From NCBI GenBank assembly GCA_018398585.1, contig JAGTTD010000006.1, positions 2,492,501 through 2,556,500 on the forward strand: a stretch of 64,000 nt of DNA, given 5' to 3'. How positions within the stretch are numbered: the stretch's first letter is position 1; every line of letters starts with the position of its first letter. Under the pieces are notes generated by a model that was given only the letters and a program-made list of their open reading frames with translations, ran no database searches and was not told where the DNA came from. A program made the position numbers and the translations under genes. This document shows positions 1 to 12,600 of this stretch, piece by piece. The DNA comes from Simmondsia chinensis (Eukaryota; Streptophyta; Magnoliopsida; Caryophyllales; Simmondsiaceae).

Positions 1-130
1 AGCGGTGACCCCGGGTTGTTTAATAATTTCTCGTAAATTAGAGCTTAACAATTAAATAAAAAGTAAATCATATATTAGTAATTTTTTAGTATCACCAACC
101 GACCCTCCCTTCGGCTCCCCTACCCATATC

Positions 131-3100
131 GTTTTTCACAAGCCTGGTTACTATTAAACTTGATACCCCAACAAATTATCATGCCTAGCGTGAACAAGTC
201 TCCATGCTCCTTTGTTCCCATCGCTTAATGGGCTTCCTTGATGGCTCGTTACCTTGCCCTTCTCCTCAAATTCAAATCCCTACTGGTGCCTTCATCTCTA
301 ACCCTGATCATCAAACTTGGGCTTGTATTGATCAGAGTACTACGACCTGTCTCTCGGCCTCTCTCGCTCGCCCAGTCCTCAATGATGTTATCCATCACCC
401 AACCTCCAAGGCCATGTGGGATGCCCTAGTTAAAAGATTCCGTGACCACTCTCTAGCCAAAGAATTTGACCTCCGCTCCCAACTTGTCACTCTCCGCAAA
501 GATAACAAAACCATGACTGCATACCTAACCGAGCTTAAGACCATTGCTGATAACCTTGTTGCCATAGATTTTCCCATCTCAGATCGTGAATTAATGCACT
601 ATGCCCTCTTTGGTCTTCCACCGGAATATGCGGCCTTCGGTACATTCACTCATTAGTCCTCTCGGGATCTCCCCTTTGAGCGCCTTAAAACTGCACTACT
701 GGATGAAGAAGCTGCCATCTCCCGGATTCAGTCACGATCTTCCTTCGATCATGCGCATGCCCTTGCTGCGTCAGGTGTGCCATCCAACTCGTCAGGTCAT
801 GGTCGGGGTCGTGGTGGTCGTGGGCGTAAGGGTCGTGGGTGCAACTCCAATCGCCAAGGGGGTCAAGGGGGTCGTGGTGGGTCATACGGTCAATCGCCAA
901 CCCCGGAGACAGGCACGGTCAACTCTAAGGCCGCACCCACTCCACTGCAACCTTGGTTCAACAATACCGGCTATGCTCCTCGTCCACCGCAAGAAGGTAT
1001 ACCCGGTTCTGGTCCCATTGTTTGTCAGATTTGTCATCAGGTTGGCCATGCTGCTTTTCTTTGCCCCCACCGCTTCATTCAAACCGATCTCTCCCACTCC
1101 CTCTCTGTCTTGTCGGTCGCGGACTCTGCTGATCCTACGTGGTACCCTAACTCTGGAGCGTCTAATTATACGACCTCTAACCCAGGTATTTTACAAAATA
1201 TTTCACCGTACGCTGGTTTTAAATCTATTCAAGTTGGTAATGAATCCTTGTTACCTGTTACTCATACTGGCTTCTCTAAATTACGAGCTCCCAAGCATGA
1301 TTTAAAACTATCTAACGTCCTTCTAGTGCATGGTCTTACTTATAATCTTTTATCTGTTAAACAACTGTGTCATGAAAATAACTGCTGTGTTGAGTTTGAC
1401 TCTTCCTCCTTTTGTGTTAAGGACAAGGTTACAGGGACGCCCCTACTCAAGATGCACAGTGGCGGTCCTCTATATGGCTTTTCTCCGCACTTCATAGGAC
1501 TTGTTGCCCAAACCGCATCCCCAGATTTGTGGCATCGGCGCCTAGGACATTTAGGTCAATCAGTTTTTGATGTTTTACGTTCACGTTGTTTACTACGTTC
1601 TAGTTCTAGTTCTATTTCACATTGTAAGGCTTGTTGTCTAGGTAAGTCTCATCTTTACCGTTTACTCGTGTTTTACATACAACGACTGCTCCTTTACAGT
1701 TAATTCATTCTGATGCTTGGCAATCTCCTGTTGAATCAACTTCGGCTTTACGTTATTATGTGATTTTTATTGATGACTATTCTCGCTTCTCTTGGCTTTA
1801 TCCGATGCAACGGAAAGACAAAGTGTACTCCATCTTCTCCGACTTTAAGATTTTTGTTGAAAATCAGTTTTTCACTACAATTAAGTGTTTTCAAAGTGAT
1901 GGAGGTCGTGAGTTTGACAACAGGCAAATGGCGGCCCTTTGTCGCGCTCATGGTATTCACTTTCGTCTTTTATGTCCTAATACTACACAACAAAATGGAG
2001 TGACGGAACGTAAGCATCAATATTTGAGTGAAATGGTATGAACCCTTCTCCTTCAAGCCCAACTTCCTTATGAATTTTGGGCAGAAGTCGCCTGCACTGC
2101 CTGTAATATTATTAATCAGTTACCGACTCCTTTACTGCGTAACTTGTCTCCCTTTGAAAAGCTTTTTCATCGGGCCCCTGATTATAACCTTTTTCGGGTC
2201 TTTGGGTGTGCTTGTTTTCCCAACATCACATCTCGTACCGCTCATAAATTAGCCCCGCGCTCTCTCCCTTGTGTTTTCCTCGGATATGCTGGCCAGTACA
2301 AAGGTTACTGCTTTTTGGACCCCAATATTGGTCCTGTTCATATCAGTCGTCATGTGCATTTTGTTGAAAATATTTTCCCATATCACACGTTAGTGTCTAG
2401 TTGCACAGCGCCCCTGTCTAGTGAACTTGTTGAGGTTCCCCGTCCCCTTCTCCCCGGTGCAATGTCTACAGGCACCATGCCTTCGGTCCAGCCGGCTGCT
2501 CCAGCCCCGGTTCCTGCTCCGGCCAAAGCCGATGCAAGTGCTCGTGGGACTCCTTCGCCTCACCCTTGTGGTGCAAGCCCGTCGGCTCCAGGGGGCGTCT
2601 CGGGTGGCTCTTCACCTACGCCTCTAGCCAGTCCCATCCCTACCTCTCAGCCTCTCCCTTGTTCTGTCTCAGGTGTTGCCATGCCTGCGGTCCCGGAGGA
2701 TTCCTTTCCTGTCCAGCATGACCACCCCATGCGTACGCATCTTAAGGACGGAATTCGCAAATCTCAGCACATCCTATCCCTCGGCTCCATTGTTGTGATT
2801 CAGGAACCCACTTCTTTTTCTCAGGCTATAAAAAACCCTCAGTGGTAGGAAGCCATAGCTGAGGAATTAAATGCTCATATTCAAAATCACACTTGGGATC
2901 TCGTACCTCCCTCCCCTTCTCAAAATGTTGTTGGGAGCACTTGAAAATATAGGGTAAAGTATAAACTTGATGGTTCAATCGATCGCTTCAAGGCCCGCCT
3001 TGTTGCCCCGGGCTTTCATCAGCGCGAAGGTATTGATTTCACCGAAACGTTTAGCCCTGTTGTAAAACCTACGACTATCAGGTTCACACTGGCCCTGGCT

Positions 3101-3888
3101 GTTACAAAATTCTGGCCCATCCACCAACTTGTTGTGAAAAACGTGTTTTTATATGGTTTTTTGAATGAGGAAGTGTACATGCGTCGGTCACCTGGGTTCA
3201 TCCACCCTACGTTCCGTACACATGTATGCCAACTACGCAAAGCCCTGTACGGCTTAAAACAGGCTCCTCGGGCCTGGTTTCATAGATTTAGCATGTTCCT
3301 CTTCAGTCTTGGGTTCTACTGTATTAAGGCCGATCCTTTCTTATTTATTCATTGCTCCCCTACTAGTATTGTGTGCCTTTTGCTCTATGTTGATGATATC
3401 ATCCTCACAGGATCTAACCCTGTGCTTCTCAGTCAACTAACCGCCTCCCTATCCACTCAGTTTGCTATGAAAGACCTCGGTTTGCTCCACTATTTCCTCG
3501 GTATTGAGGCCAAACAATCCCGCCATGGCCTTTTCCTCTCTCAGCACAAATATACCCTGGACCTTCTTCGCAAGCATGGCATGCTTGGGGCCAAACATGT
3601 ACAAACACCAATACTAGCCCGAGCACAACCTTCTTTGACAGATGGGGACCTCCTAGCCGATCCCACCGAGTTCTGCAGTGTAGTGGGTGCACTCCAGTAC
3701 TTAACCATGACCCGTCCCGACATATGCTTTGCGGTTAACCGTGTGTCCCAGTTCATGCGTGCTCCCACGACATCTCATTGGCAAATGGTGAAGCGCATCC
3801 TACGATACCTCAAGCTTACTCCTGAGCACGGTCTCACCATTACCTCTGGGTCTTACACATCAGTCACCGCTTATGCTGATTGGGGTAC
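131..3888 (+). mobile_element. Decayed Ty1/copia retrotransposon, gag-pol remnant without visible LTRs
   Basis: Fragments in order give a copia polyprotein: UBN2-type gag (about 150-650), a CX2CX4HX4C zinc knuckle (about 1020-1065), protease, GAG-pre-integrase LWHRRLGHL (about 1528), integrase with HSD, QSDGGREF and QQNGVTERKH, and reverse transcriptase with YVDD (about 3386-3397). The protein breaks off in the first RNase H residues near 3888, so the 3' end and LTR are missing; no 5' LTR is seen in the first 130 bases. Lesions: stops at 186-188, 654-656, 2039-2041, 2846-2848 and 2942-2944, and a frameshift near 1650. The protease motif reads YPNSGAS, with Asn where the family has the catalytic Asp, so it would be inactive even if read through. 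This is a dead element. Confidence 0.93.
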
Positions 3889-4225
3889 TAAAGAAAATAA
3901 CTATTAAATTGATCACAAAAATACTAGTTATAGTACCTATTATCCAAAGAGGAATCCTTCTAGAAGTATCGGCTATTTACCCCACTTTCCTCCATATTTC
4001 GTCAAATAGTCATGAATAATTATGACATCAGGTCCTTCCGAATGAAATAATGGAATTCGTACTCCATATATTATTCTATTTCGTTATTTCAAATTAAAAA
4101 AATAATTTAAAATAAAATTTATTATTAGCAAAGTAATTATGTGACGTACAAATAATAAGATCTATAAAATTGTCTTAAAAATAATAATTTTATCCTAATA
4201 ATAATAATTTAATTTGAATAATAAC
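3889..4225. other. AT-rich stretch without gene
   Basis: No coding similarity, hairpin or clear repeat is seen between the truncated copia element and the TRIM at 4226. Confidence 0.5.
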
Positions 4226-4515
4226 TGTTAAAGTATAAAACCATACCCAGGCCTTCACCCATCAGTTTAAGCATTTGGAGAACTTAGTTTCCTGACATGG
4301 TATCAGAACCTTGTTGACCAAGAGTCATGAGTTCGAATCTCAACAGTCCCTACTTTCAACATTAAAAATAATTTAAGCACAAGGTATGAGGTAAGCTTGT
4401 GTACTATCCGCGCTTTAAGCCTAATTGACATTTGCGTGAGATGACATATTAGAGTATAAAACTATTTCTAAATCTTTACCTATTAACTTAAACTTTTAAA
4501 AAAGTTAATTTTTTT
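4226..4515 (+). mobile_element. TRIM (miniature LTR retrotransposon), family 1, copy T1
   Basis: A 71-bp LTR (4226-4296, TG...CA) is followed directly by a primer-binding site for initiator Met tRNA (4297-4309, TGGTATCAGAACC). A short non-coding middle and a diverged second LTR from 4447 follow. It matches the complete copy at 43974-44262 in layout and sequence. The 3' LTR end is eroded, so that boundary is approximate. It lies about 470 bp upstream of the bHLH start codon. Confidence 0.8.
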
Positions 4516-4924
4516 ATAATAATAATTTTTTATCTATATTTTTTATAATATCAAATCTAACTAATTATACTATTTGGTAGAATGTGAAGGAATCTTTTGT
4601 TTTTCGTTTTTTGCTCGTGGCCGCGTGTAAAAAGGAATTTGTGGCAGTTTCAACTTTGCCGTCACTTCTATTTATTCCCCCAAAGACAATAAAAGTCAAT
4701 GCACTGACTCCTCTACAAGTCAATTTTTTTTATAATATATTTAATTTATGTACCAAATTATATACGTAAATAATTTATTAAATTATAAAAAATAATAATT
4801 TAATATTAATATTTTATAACTCAATTATATTTTATTCCAGTACAAAATATATAAATCGAGCACAGACAACGTTCACTTGTGCTCCCTGCGTGTGGGAATT
4901 CAAAGGTGCAGCAGATTTTGTACC

Positions 4925-4931
4925 TATAAAA
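4925..4931 (+). promoter_or_regulatory. Probable TATA box of the bHLH gene
   Basis: TATAAAA sits about 56 bp before the start codon at 4987, a normal spacing for a plant promoter with a short leader. Inferred from position only. Confidence 0.5.
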
Positions 4932-4986
4932 GGAGGTCATGGGTGCTCACATTTTTTCAAGGGCTTTAAGTTTGTATTGAAAAAGA

Positions 4987-6856
4987 ATGGAGCAGACCGA
5001 GAAGGATCCGGGTAGTTCGTCCAATAAAATCGACAGGAAGATAGTCGAGAGGAACAGACGAATTCATATGAATGAGCTTTATTACCGTCTTGCTTCGCTT
5101 CTTCCGCCATCCAGTCCCAGCAATCGCTCTAAGGTATGCTTTGCTCTTATTTGGACCTCGTTAGAACGAAAATATTGAAGCAGTAATAAAGTTACTCTTC
5201 GGAGATTTGAACACGGATTGAGTAAAACACCAATTAATGTACTCTTATCTATAATTTTCGGAATCGAGGTACCAAAGAATGCCCATCATGGGCGTACTTC
5301 ACTACTGGCGTCTTCTTACCCATAAGTTATCGGCCAGGGGTCGGGGGTTCGATTTTCGCTGGGGAGAGTGTCTCGACTTACCTGCTCATGGGGATTGTGG
5401 GCTTCCTCATGAGTCGGGATTTACTAGGGCAACCCAAATTTCTCGTTACCACAAAAAAAGAATACATATAAAAAAAGATCCATAATTTTTGAAATCCCGA
5501 AACCAAAGAACACTTAGACAGACAAGATCAATTCCTCTCATTCAACAAATTCTAAAAGAAATAATGAAGGTGTACCTGTGTTATAACCTCTTCCCCCATT
5601 GACGCATCTTTTTGTTGAATTTCACCGGGCATTTTAGGCCTGACCCATGATGTTGGAACAAACAAGATCCACATATAAGCTCAAGTGGGATTTTATAAGA
5701 CTCACATTGTTAAATTTCAATTGTAATAACGTTATTGTTTGACGGATATGCAGAGTACCATATCACAAGTCGATCTGCTAGAGCAGGCGACAAACTATAC
5801 AGTACACCTAACACAAAGTTTAGAGCAACTGCGACGCAGAAAAGAAGAACTACTGCAACAAGAGCGTGATATCTCGATGTTATCGGAGATATTAGTAAAG
5901 GAGGTGCAAGGATCAGGCATTGAAGTGATTGTTATAATAAGAAGTTTAGGGTTGCAAAAGTGGAAGTACATGAATATATTCTATCAAGTTATAAGTGTTG
6001 TTGAAGAAGAAGGTGGTGAAGTTAATTCTTCTACTTTGTCTACACTTGATGATACCCTTTTTCTCACCATTCATGGTCAGGTATTTCGGTTTATCTGTCA
6101 GTTTAGCCTCAGTACTTTTATCTGTATATGTGTCTTAATCTTGTTCGAATGGTACTATTGTTGTTAATGAGAAATAGAAAATCGGCTTGCTTCTCTTATT
6201 TGCATTGTATGTGATCACTGTCATTCATAATGGAGAAGCAGTTATCATTTACTGATAAAATTGGGGGCCAAATTTTTCGTTTTTATTATTATTTTTTTCT
6301 TCTTCTTCTTGGTGGCTATTCGTCTCTTTTATCTTTTGAAAGATGTCCCTCTCGTAACTATCAAAAACAAAAACAAAAACAAAAAAGAAGTTGGGACCAA
6401 ATTGTTAACGATTTATCCTTTATTCATTTCAGAACTTTGAAGTTCAATGCAACTTCATATTTTTCGTGTTGTCTGGATTTCATGTAGGAAACCATCGGAC
6501 ATAACATGACGTGATATGTTTGTGATAAGTACCTGAAAAAACGCATCGTGGTGAAGATTAAACAAGGACTTCGGCTTGTTTTGCCTTCTTAAATATAATT
6601 AAAAATTTTAATTTTAAAATTCATAGTTAGAATTTATTATCTAACTGGATCCTTTGTTTTTTTTCCCTCTAGCTGATAATATATTTCCATAAAATTTTAG
6701 TGTATCATCATTTATCTTTTTTATTATTTTCATTTTTCTTATTTGAATTTTCCTAATATTATAATTTTTTTTCCCCCAATATGACAGGCTAAATATATTA
6801 GAGTTGGCATAGAAATATCAAGGCTACGCGCAAGACTCCGAGACTTAGTTTCTTAA
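4987..6856 (+). CDS. bHLH transcription factor, bHLH162-like (3 exons, 180 aa)
   Basis: Exons are 4987-5133, 5754-6080 and 6788-6856; all junctions are GT-AG at codon boundaries and the joined frame is open. The protein has a basic region DRKIVERNRR (residues about 16-25, with the E and R that contact E-box DNA), helix 1, a loop split by intron 1, and helix 2 leading into a leucine-rich coiled stretch (LTQSLEQLRRRKEELLQQ). A C-terminal ACT-like region ends in GIEISRLRARLRDLVS. Length and pattern fit the small plant bHLH162 group, as I remember it. Expected role: nuclear, dimeric E-box regulator; target genes cannot be told from sequence. The last exon is only 22 codons and easy to miss. Intron 1 carries a SINE-like insertion. 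Confidence 0.85.
5279..5484 (+). repeat. tRNA-derived SINE-like insertion in bHLH intron 1
   Basis: A GGGTTCGATTTTCGC stretch resembles a pol III B box, and the element ends in A-rich sequence near 5450-5475. Imperfect direct repeats of about 28 bp flank it (about 5251-5278 and 5482-5508, both ending CCAAAGAA), as expected of an old target-site duplication. No relative elsewhere in the window was found, so the family is unknown. Confidence 0.5.
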
Positions 6857-6929
6857 GACTTGCGTATATTATAATACTAGCTAATATATGGATCTTACAT
6901 ATACGTATATAACATAAATATTTATTACG

Positions 6930-7605
6930 TGGTGTGGTTGGTCTTGCTTTATGTCCTGATATGTCCGCTATAAAGCCTTCATCTACTGTCCCACGAGCCC
7001 GTAATGCATGGGACTTGGAAAAAGACGACATAAGCTATGATGGCCATAAGTCTGACATGCATCGAATTTTTTGCACACTTGAACGCGAAGCCCCTGGTGG
7101 GGTTATCCAGAAGAACAAGAAGCTTCTAAAGAAGAACTCAGGCCGTGCTTCATCTCCTGTCAGATCTTAGTGTCATTGTAGCTCTATGTGTGGATTGCTT
7201 GGGACGGGTGCGAGTTGAGTATCAACTGGAGTGCATGCCTGTGGCAAGTTGTTCCCATCATATGAATAAGTTGTGGTTCTCTTTTCTTTTTTTTTTTTTT
7301 TTCTGGAGTTTTGGGTTGCTAGGTCTTGTAGGAGTTTGATCATGTCAGAGGCTTAGGAGTGGGTTTGGAGTGTTTTTATTTTGGAGTGTTAAGTCGAGTT
7401 TTGGTGTTTGTTTCCAGGCGTCGTAATGTCTCACGAGTTGGCGCAAGTTTAGGTGTCTAAGTTTTTTAGGGGTATATTGTTTTTAGTTTCAAGAGATTCT
7501 TCTCCTTTTATTTTTGTCCTGTTCATGTAGCCTTTTTCATGCTCAGCTTCGGGGTTGGCCGATTTTTGTATTAAGAGTTTTCTCTCGAATAATAGAAAAT
7601 AACAT
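6930..7605 (+). other. Unassigned ORF (6934-7170) followed by LINE-3'-end-like sequence
   Basis: A 78-codon frame at 6934-7170 has no family I recognise and could be a gene fragment or part of a LINE 3' region. The sequence after it ends with a TTTTTGTATT...CTCGAATAATAG tail, resembling the 3' tails of the LINEs at 17930 and 59290 (TTTTGTATT...ATAATTATC-An). I lean toward a 5'-truncated LINE copy, but weakly. Confidence 0.3.
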
Positions 7606-7766
7606 ATTTATTATACATTAGACATAGTTTATAAATCCGGTAATTATGCAAACCAAAAAAATCTTGTAAATATGAATGTTGATATACAATAAAAAAGCTA
7701 ATAATATATGGCTAACTTTAACTTTAATACAGAACCCTTAACAAATTGGGGTCCACCAAACAATTA

Positions 7767-8776
7767 GGCTCTGTTTGGCACATGGAATTGGAATTGAAGT
7801 GTGGAATTTGAATTGTGATGAAACTAAAATTCTATTATTTGGTTCATCAAAGGAATTGGAGGTCAGAATTATAATTACGTAATGATTTGAATCATCGAGG
7901 GTTTCCAGTCAATTGAGTTGGAGTAATTTGAGTTTTGAATCAACTACGATCCAATTTCAGTCAGAGCGGTTTACGTTACGTTCAAGTTATTACGGTCGGG
8001 GCGATTCAATTTGAGTTCAAGTTATTCGATATTCGAGTCAAATTGAGTCAAGTATCGCATCAGATTATTTGGTGTTCAAGTTACCTCGTATTTTTAATTA
8101 ATCGAGTTAGGTGTTTTAGGGATTTAGGATAGTTAAGATCGAGTTTAAGTTCATTTAGATCATTTCAAACTCGAGTTATCTTAGTTTTGGGACAAATGCG
8201 TTGTATCATTTCAAATTTTGAGTCATCTTAGGCTGAGTTTGAGATGGATCAGGTCTTTTTGGGAATGGATCATATTAAAATTTTGGTAAATTTGGTTGGG
8301 TCATTTTCACTTTGGCTCAGCTTATTTACATTACATTCAAGTCGAGTAGTTTCATTTTCTAGATTTGAGTTATCTCGAGTTTTGAATCAATCGGGCTGGG
8401 TCGTTCCGGAATTTGAGTTAAGGTGATTTCGGTCATTTCATGTTCAAGTGATTCGAGTTGGGTGACATTCAAGTTCGGGACAAATTTTAGTTTATGCCTA
8501 AGTCTTTGAATTTTGATTTATTTTGGATTGGGTTAATCAAGTTGGGTCATTTTGTATTTTAGGTTAATAGAGTTAATATGAAATTACAATTCCTTACCCC
8601 TACCCTGAAGAAGTGGAAAGTTTAATTTTCCGTTAAAATCCAATTTCGTAGAATTGGGCAGCGAAATTGTAATTCCAATTTCAGCAGGTGAACTAAACAA
8701 CAGAATTAGAATTCTGGGCTCCAATTCTAGCCTCATCCCCAATTCCAGCCTCCAATTCCATAATCCAAACATAGCC
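7767..8776. mobile_element. PIF/Harbinger-type (Tourist-like) MITE, about 1.0 kb
   Basis: The ends are inverted: GGCTCTGTTTGGCACATGGA at the left and, on the other strand from the right end, GGCTATGTTTGGATTATGGA. Both are flanked by the trinucleotide TTA (7764-7766 and 8777-8779), the target duplication typical of PIF/Harbinger. The interior is a degenerate GAGTTGGGTCA-like repeat without coding capacity. Confidence 0.75.
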
Positions 8777-8924
8777 TTACTTCAGTTGCTTGAGATCTTA
8801 ATCGATCCTACTATATATGCTCTAGGCTATACTTGCCCAAAAAAGGTTATACGAAAGTGTCTTCTCCATATCTGTACCCATGACCCACCCCTTTTCTACC
8901 ATAGAAAGAAAATGGATACTCCTA

Positions 8925-9126
8925 TTAGCCCTGGACGGTAAAAACTCACATCTACGCCCGCCCTTTTACCTGTGGGTATCCAATAGGTGTTTAATACCCA
9001 CCACCCTGTACCCGCACTAAAATGGACACTACATAATTATCTATACCTTATCATGTTTAATTAGTATTATTTTCAAAATCTAATTATATTTGTTATAATA
9101 TTGGACTCAAAATCATGTAATTAAAC

Positions 9127-9164
<38 letters not shown>

Positions 9165-9360
9165 TTCTATTTTCAAATTAATAAAACACAAATTCAGGGG
9201 TACGAGATGGTATGGCGGATATGAGGCAAGGTGAGGTAGGTAAGAAGCGGGGCGAGGCCGGTAATGGGATGGGTATTGCCATCTGCATGTATATACCTAA
9301 CCTATGTACCTATTATATCCGCCTAAAACTTGCACCCATACCTACCTCAAATAAGACATA
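8925..9360. repeat. Degenerate GGGTA-rich MITE relative with a (TA)n microsatellite
   Basis: Left and right parts contain CCCGC/GTACCC and GGGTA/GGCGG words in inverted orientation around an AT-rich core, like the hAT MITE at 46598-47109. A (TA)15 run lies at 9130-9161. Ends are not definable. Confidence 0.45.
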
Positions 9361-9612
9361 TACGTGAAAAAACATGTATTACCCACTACATTATCCTTAC
9401 GCGCGTCGCCTTTGTACAAAAAGAAAACAAAATAATTTCTTTCTCTTGAAATTTTCCAACAAAAAATCAAACTAATACTCGTAGATGGCAACAGAATATC
9501 TCCATTAAAAGAGGGCTTGAGCAATCAGTTCGAGTTAGTTATTCTAAAACAAGAGATTCTAGATTCAAATTATCCGTCAACTTCAAAAAACAAAACGAAA
9601 AGAAAGAAAAAG

Positions 9613-12600
9613 CTAAACAGTGCTTGTTGCAGCGACTTCAATCTCAGATTTTCTCTCAGTAGCTTTGTCTCCCCAGTCAGTAGTACGGTAGTAGATTCCA
9701 TATAGTATCAGTTGAATTAATCCTGATACTGCTCCTAATCCATTTGGCACCTGCGAATATATGAAAAATGTAAAGAAAAATATCTTAAAACAATATTATT
9801 ATGAGAAAAAAATGAGTCGGTTAACATATTTTAGGCAATATCGGAAAAAACAGGGCAAGCATTCCTTATTTAAGTTGAGCTCGAGTTGAAGCTGTGTCTT
9901 TAGCGAGCTCTTGAGCTCGACTTGTTAGTCCAATTGAGTGGAGTTGAGCTCATTGTTGACCTGAATTTGTTATAAAGTCGAGCTTGTTGCTTTGCATATT
10001 AAGTCAAGCTTGAAATCAATTTGAGCAATTTGAGTTAATATTGAGCCAGTAACAACTTCTTAACGTGCTCTATAAGGGATATTATCCAATTATTCAAGCA
10101 TGCAATTAGTGGGCTTAACAGGTTATCAAACCACTAAACGAACATAGACAAGTCATAGTTGATTTTTGATATGACTGATCTTTTTTTTTTTTCAATAAAT
10201 AATATCATAAGGATAGAAGTGGAAAAATATGTACCGCCATCCAAGGATCAAATTTGATGAAGGCATAAGCAGTCCAAACTGCACCATTTGCAAAGTTAGC
10301 AACTGACAACCAAAACGGCATGTATCTTACGCTCTTTGTCTTTATCACTTTCCTCTGCACACAAAAAAAAAAAAAAAAAAAAGAATACGTTACACCCAAT
10401 TAAGATTCACAGAGTAGAGAGATGAAACAGAAGAATAGCAAAAAACTAAAAAAATACAGAAAGATAAAGAGACGATGAATTACCATGATGGTCAAGGGGG
10501 AGAAGTACATCATGATATTAAACGCAACACATAAGGCCCCAACAAACGTTGTCCTTAGCTTTATAGTGTGCATAAACGCAAACGTTACAAGCACCACTAC
10601 AGCAAAAAATATCACTTCCACTACCAGAATCACAATCATCTTTTTCTGCACCGTCAAAAAGAAAACCATAATCAACAGCTAGTCTTCGACCCCGTTTTTA
10701 AACCCAATACTATTAGGGAAAAAAAAGGATCGGATACATATACGTACCCATTTGGACCAGTTAGAGAAGAGGAAGAAAATGGTGACGTAAATGATCTCGA
10801 TAGCTAACCCAGTACCGTTGATGGTGACCACGAGGAGATTATTAGGATGAACATAGGGAAGACCATACAAAACCCACATTGCACAGTTGAGAATTGTGGC
10901 TAAGTATGGATCTGGCTTGAATTCCTTCACTGATTTCATCTTTATTATCTTTATAAATGTTGGTCTGCATGTATGCATGAAATTATGTCAATATTTCATC
11001 ATATTATATAATGACCTGTCATAATAAAGTTATTGTATTTGGTGGAGTGATAATATGCATGATTAGTCTCGAGATTTTAGGTATTTAAAACAATTTATTT
11101 TACTAGAAACCAATTTGTATTAGGAGTAGCCTATAGGCATTTATGTTGACTAGAATCATATACGAAACATTCGGTAGATCCAATCTCGAGATTTTAAAGG
11201 CTCAAAGTAAATTTGATTGATAAGTCCATTTAGGTAACTAATACTATATATTACAATGCCAACTAAAATATGGATTCATTATATTGTATATGATGTATGC
11301 GCTTATAATGCATAACAAATAGGTCGTTGTTTTCGCAACTATAATTGTGATATTAAATAAAGCAAACGTATAATTATTGCTAACTTTTAGCAGGGTTCTC
11401 TAATAAATTGGCGGCCCAAAGTAATTGGATGTGTTTTAGTTTTAAATTTTTTAGTGTGCGTGGGTTTAGTAGACTTTGCCGACATGTATATTGCACTTTG
11501 TAACATCGTTTAGCATTAAAAATTTCAGTGTTCTAAGATTATACTGATCAGATTATGTTTATCCTTTATGAATAATTATGATCGACATGATAATGTGCAA
11601 GAATTGATTTTTGTTAATCTATCTCTTTAACAAAGTTTTTGTTAATGTATTTTGCTAGGAAATAAATGCTTAATTATCAAAAAACAATTTTTTTTTCTAT
11701 TTTTTTCCCTGATTACTCTTCTACTTAACCAAAGAGGGTACCAACACGCTGTCATCAGGTCCCATTAGAACTTCAAAATTAAGCGTGTTTGGACGAGAGC
11801 AGTACCAGAATGGGTTACCTCCTGAGAAGTTCTCACCCTCAAGTTGGGGGCACTCGGGAACAGCCTCTCTTCAGGGGTAATACCCTGACGGAGAAAGGTT
11901 ACGTACATCCGCCTCCCAAGTCCTACTTAGACAGGAGCCCCTGAGGCACTGGGTATATTACTTTTTTTTAGTACTCTTCTACTTAAAAAAAAAAATAGAA
12001 TATACATATATAGCAATAGCAAAGAAAAAAGGTTTACATTGGAGAAGCGAAAAGACCAAACGATATGACATTTCCTGCAAAAAAAAAAAATTAAAATAAA
12101 AAATTAGAAAAGGACATATGATAAAACATATATTAATTATTTATTTTACTTGATAGATTGACCCATTATTATTGGATATTGTGCCTTATAATTAATGTGA
12201 CACATTTTAACTGCAATAATAACATTTGCTATTATAATAAATAATAAATAAATATATGCATTGATTATATCTTATCATGTGTCATTTAGACACCGGATAG
12301 AAAAACCAAACTATATTAACAAAGTTAGCATTTAAGTTCACATATTAATTAATTGTGGAAAATTTTTAGTTTTAAAATCAAGGATTATTTACATTAATGG
12401 TCCTTTTACTTGTATTGATTCAGTCATCATTCTTTTAATTCTATCAATTTAGACTTTGTATAATTTACATCGTTTTAAATTAGTCTTGTGGTGAAAATGT
12501 AAACTAAGACAATGACGTGACTATGACTACAGATCAGAAGTGATGCAAGTAATTTGATACAAACCCACTCGTTGACAATTCAACCCCGTTCATAACTCAA

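Noticed and set aside
7900..8560. GAGTTGGGTCA-like repeats as a regulatory array
   Set aside because: They fill a bounded PIF-type MITE, and similar words recur in unrelated places, so they look like transposon filler.
11729..11971. 5S-like sequence as a real 5S rRNA gene or a Cassandra TRIM LTR
   Set aside because: The 5S part is diverged and lacks a 5S gene's own 3' end. There are no TG...CA LTR ends or adjacent primer-binding site, and the target duplications are 9-15 bp instead of 5 bp, with a SINE body following.
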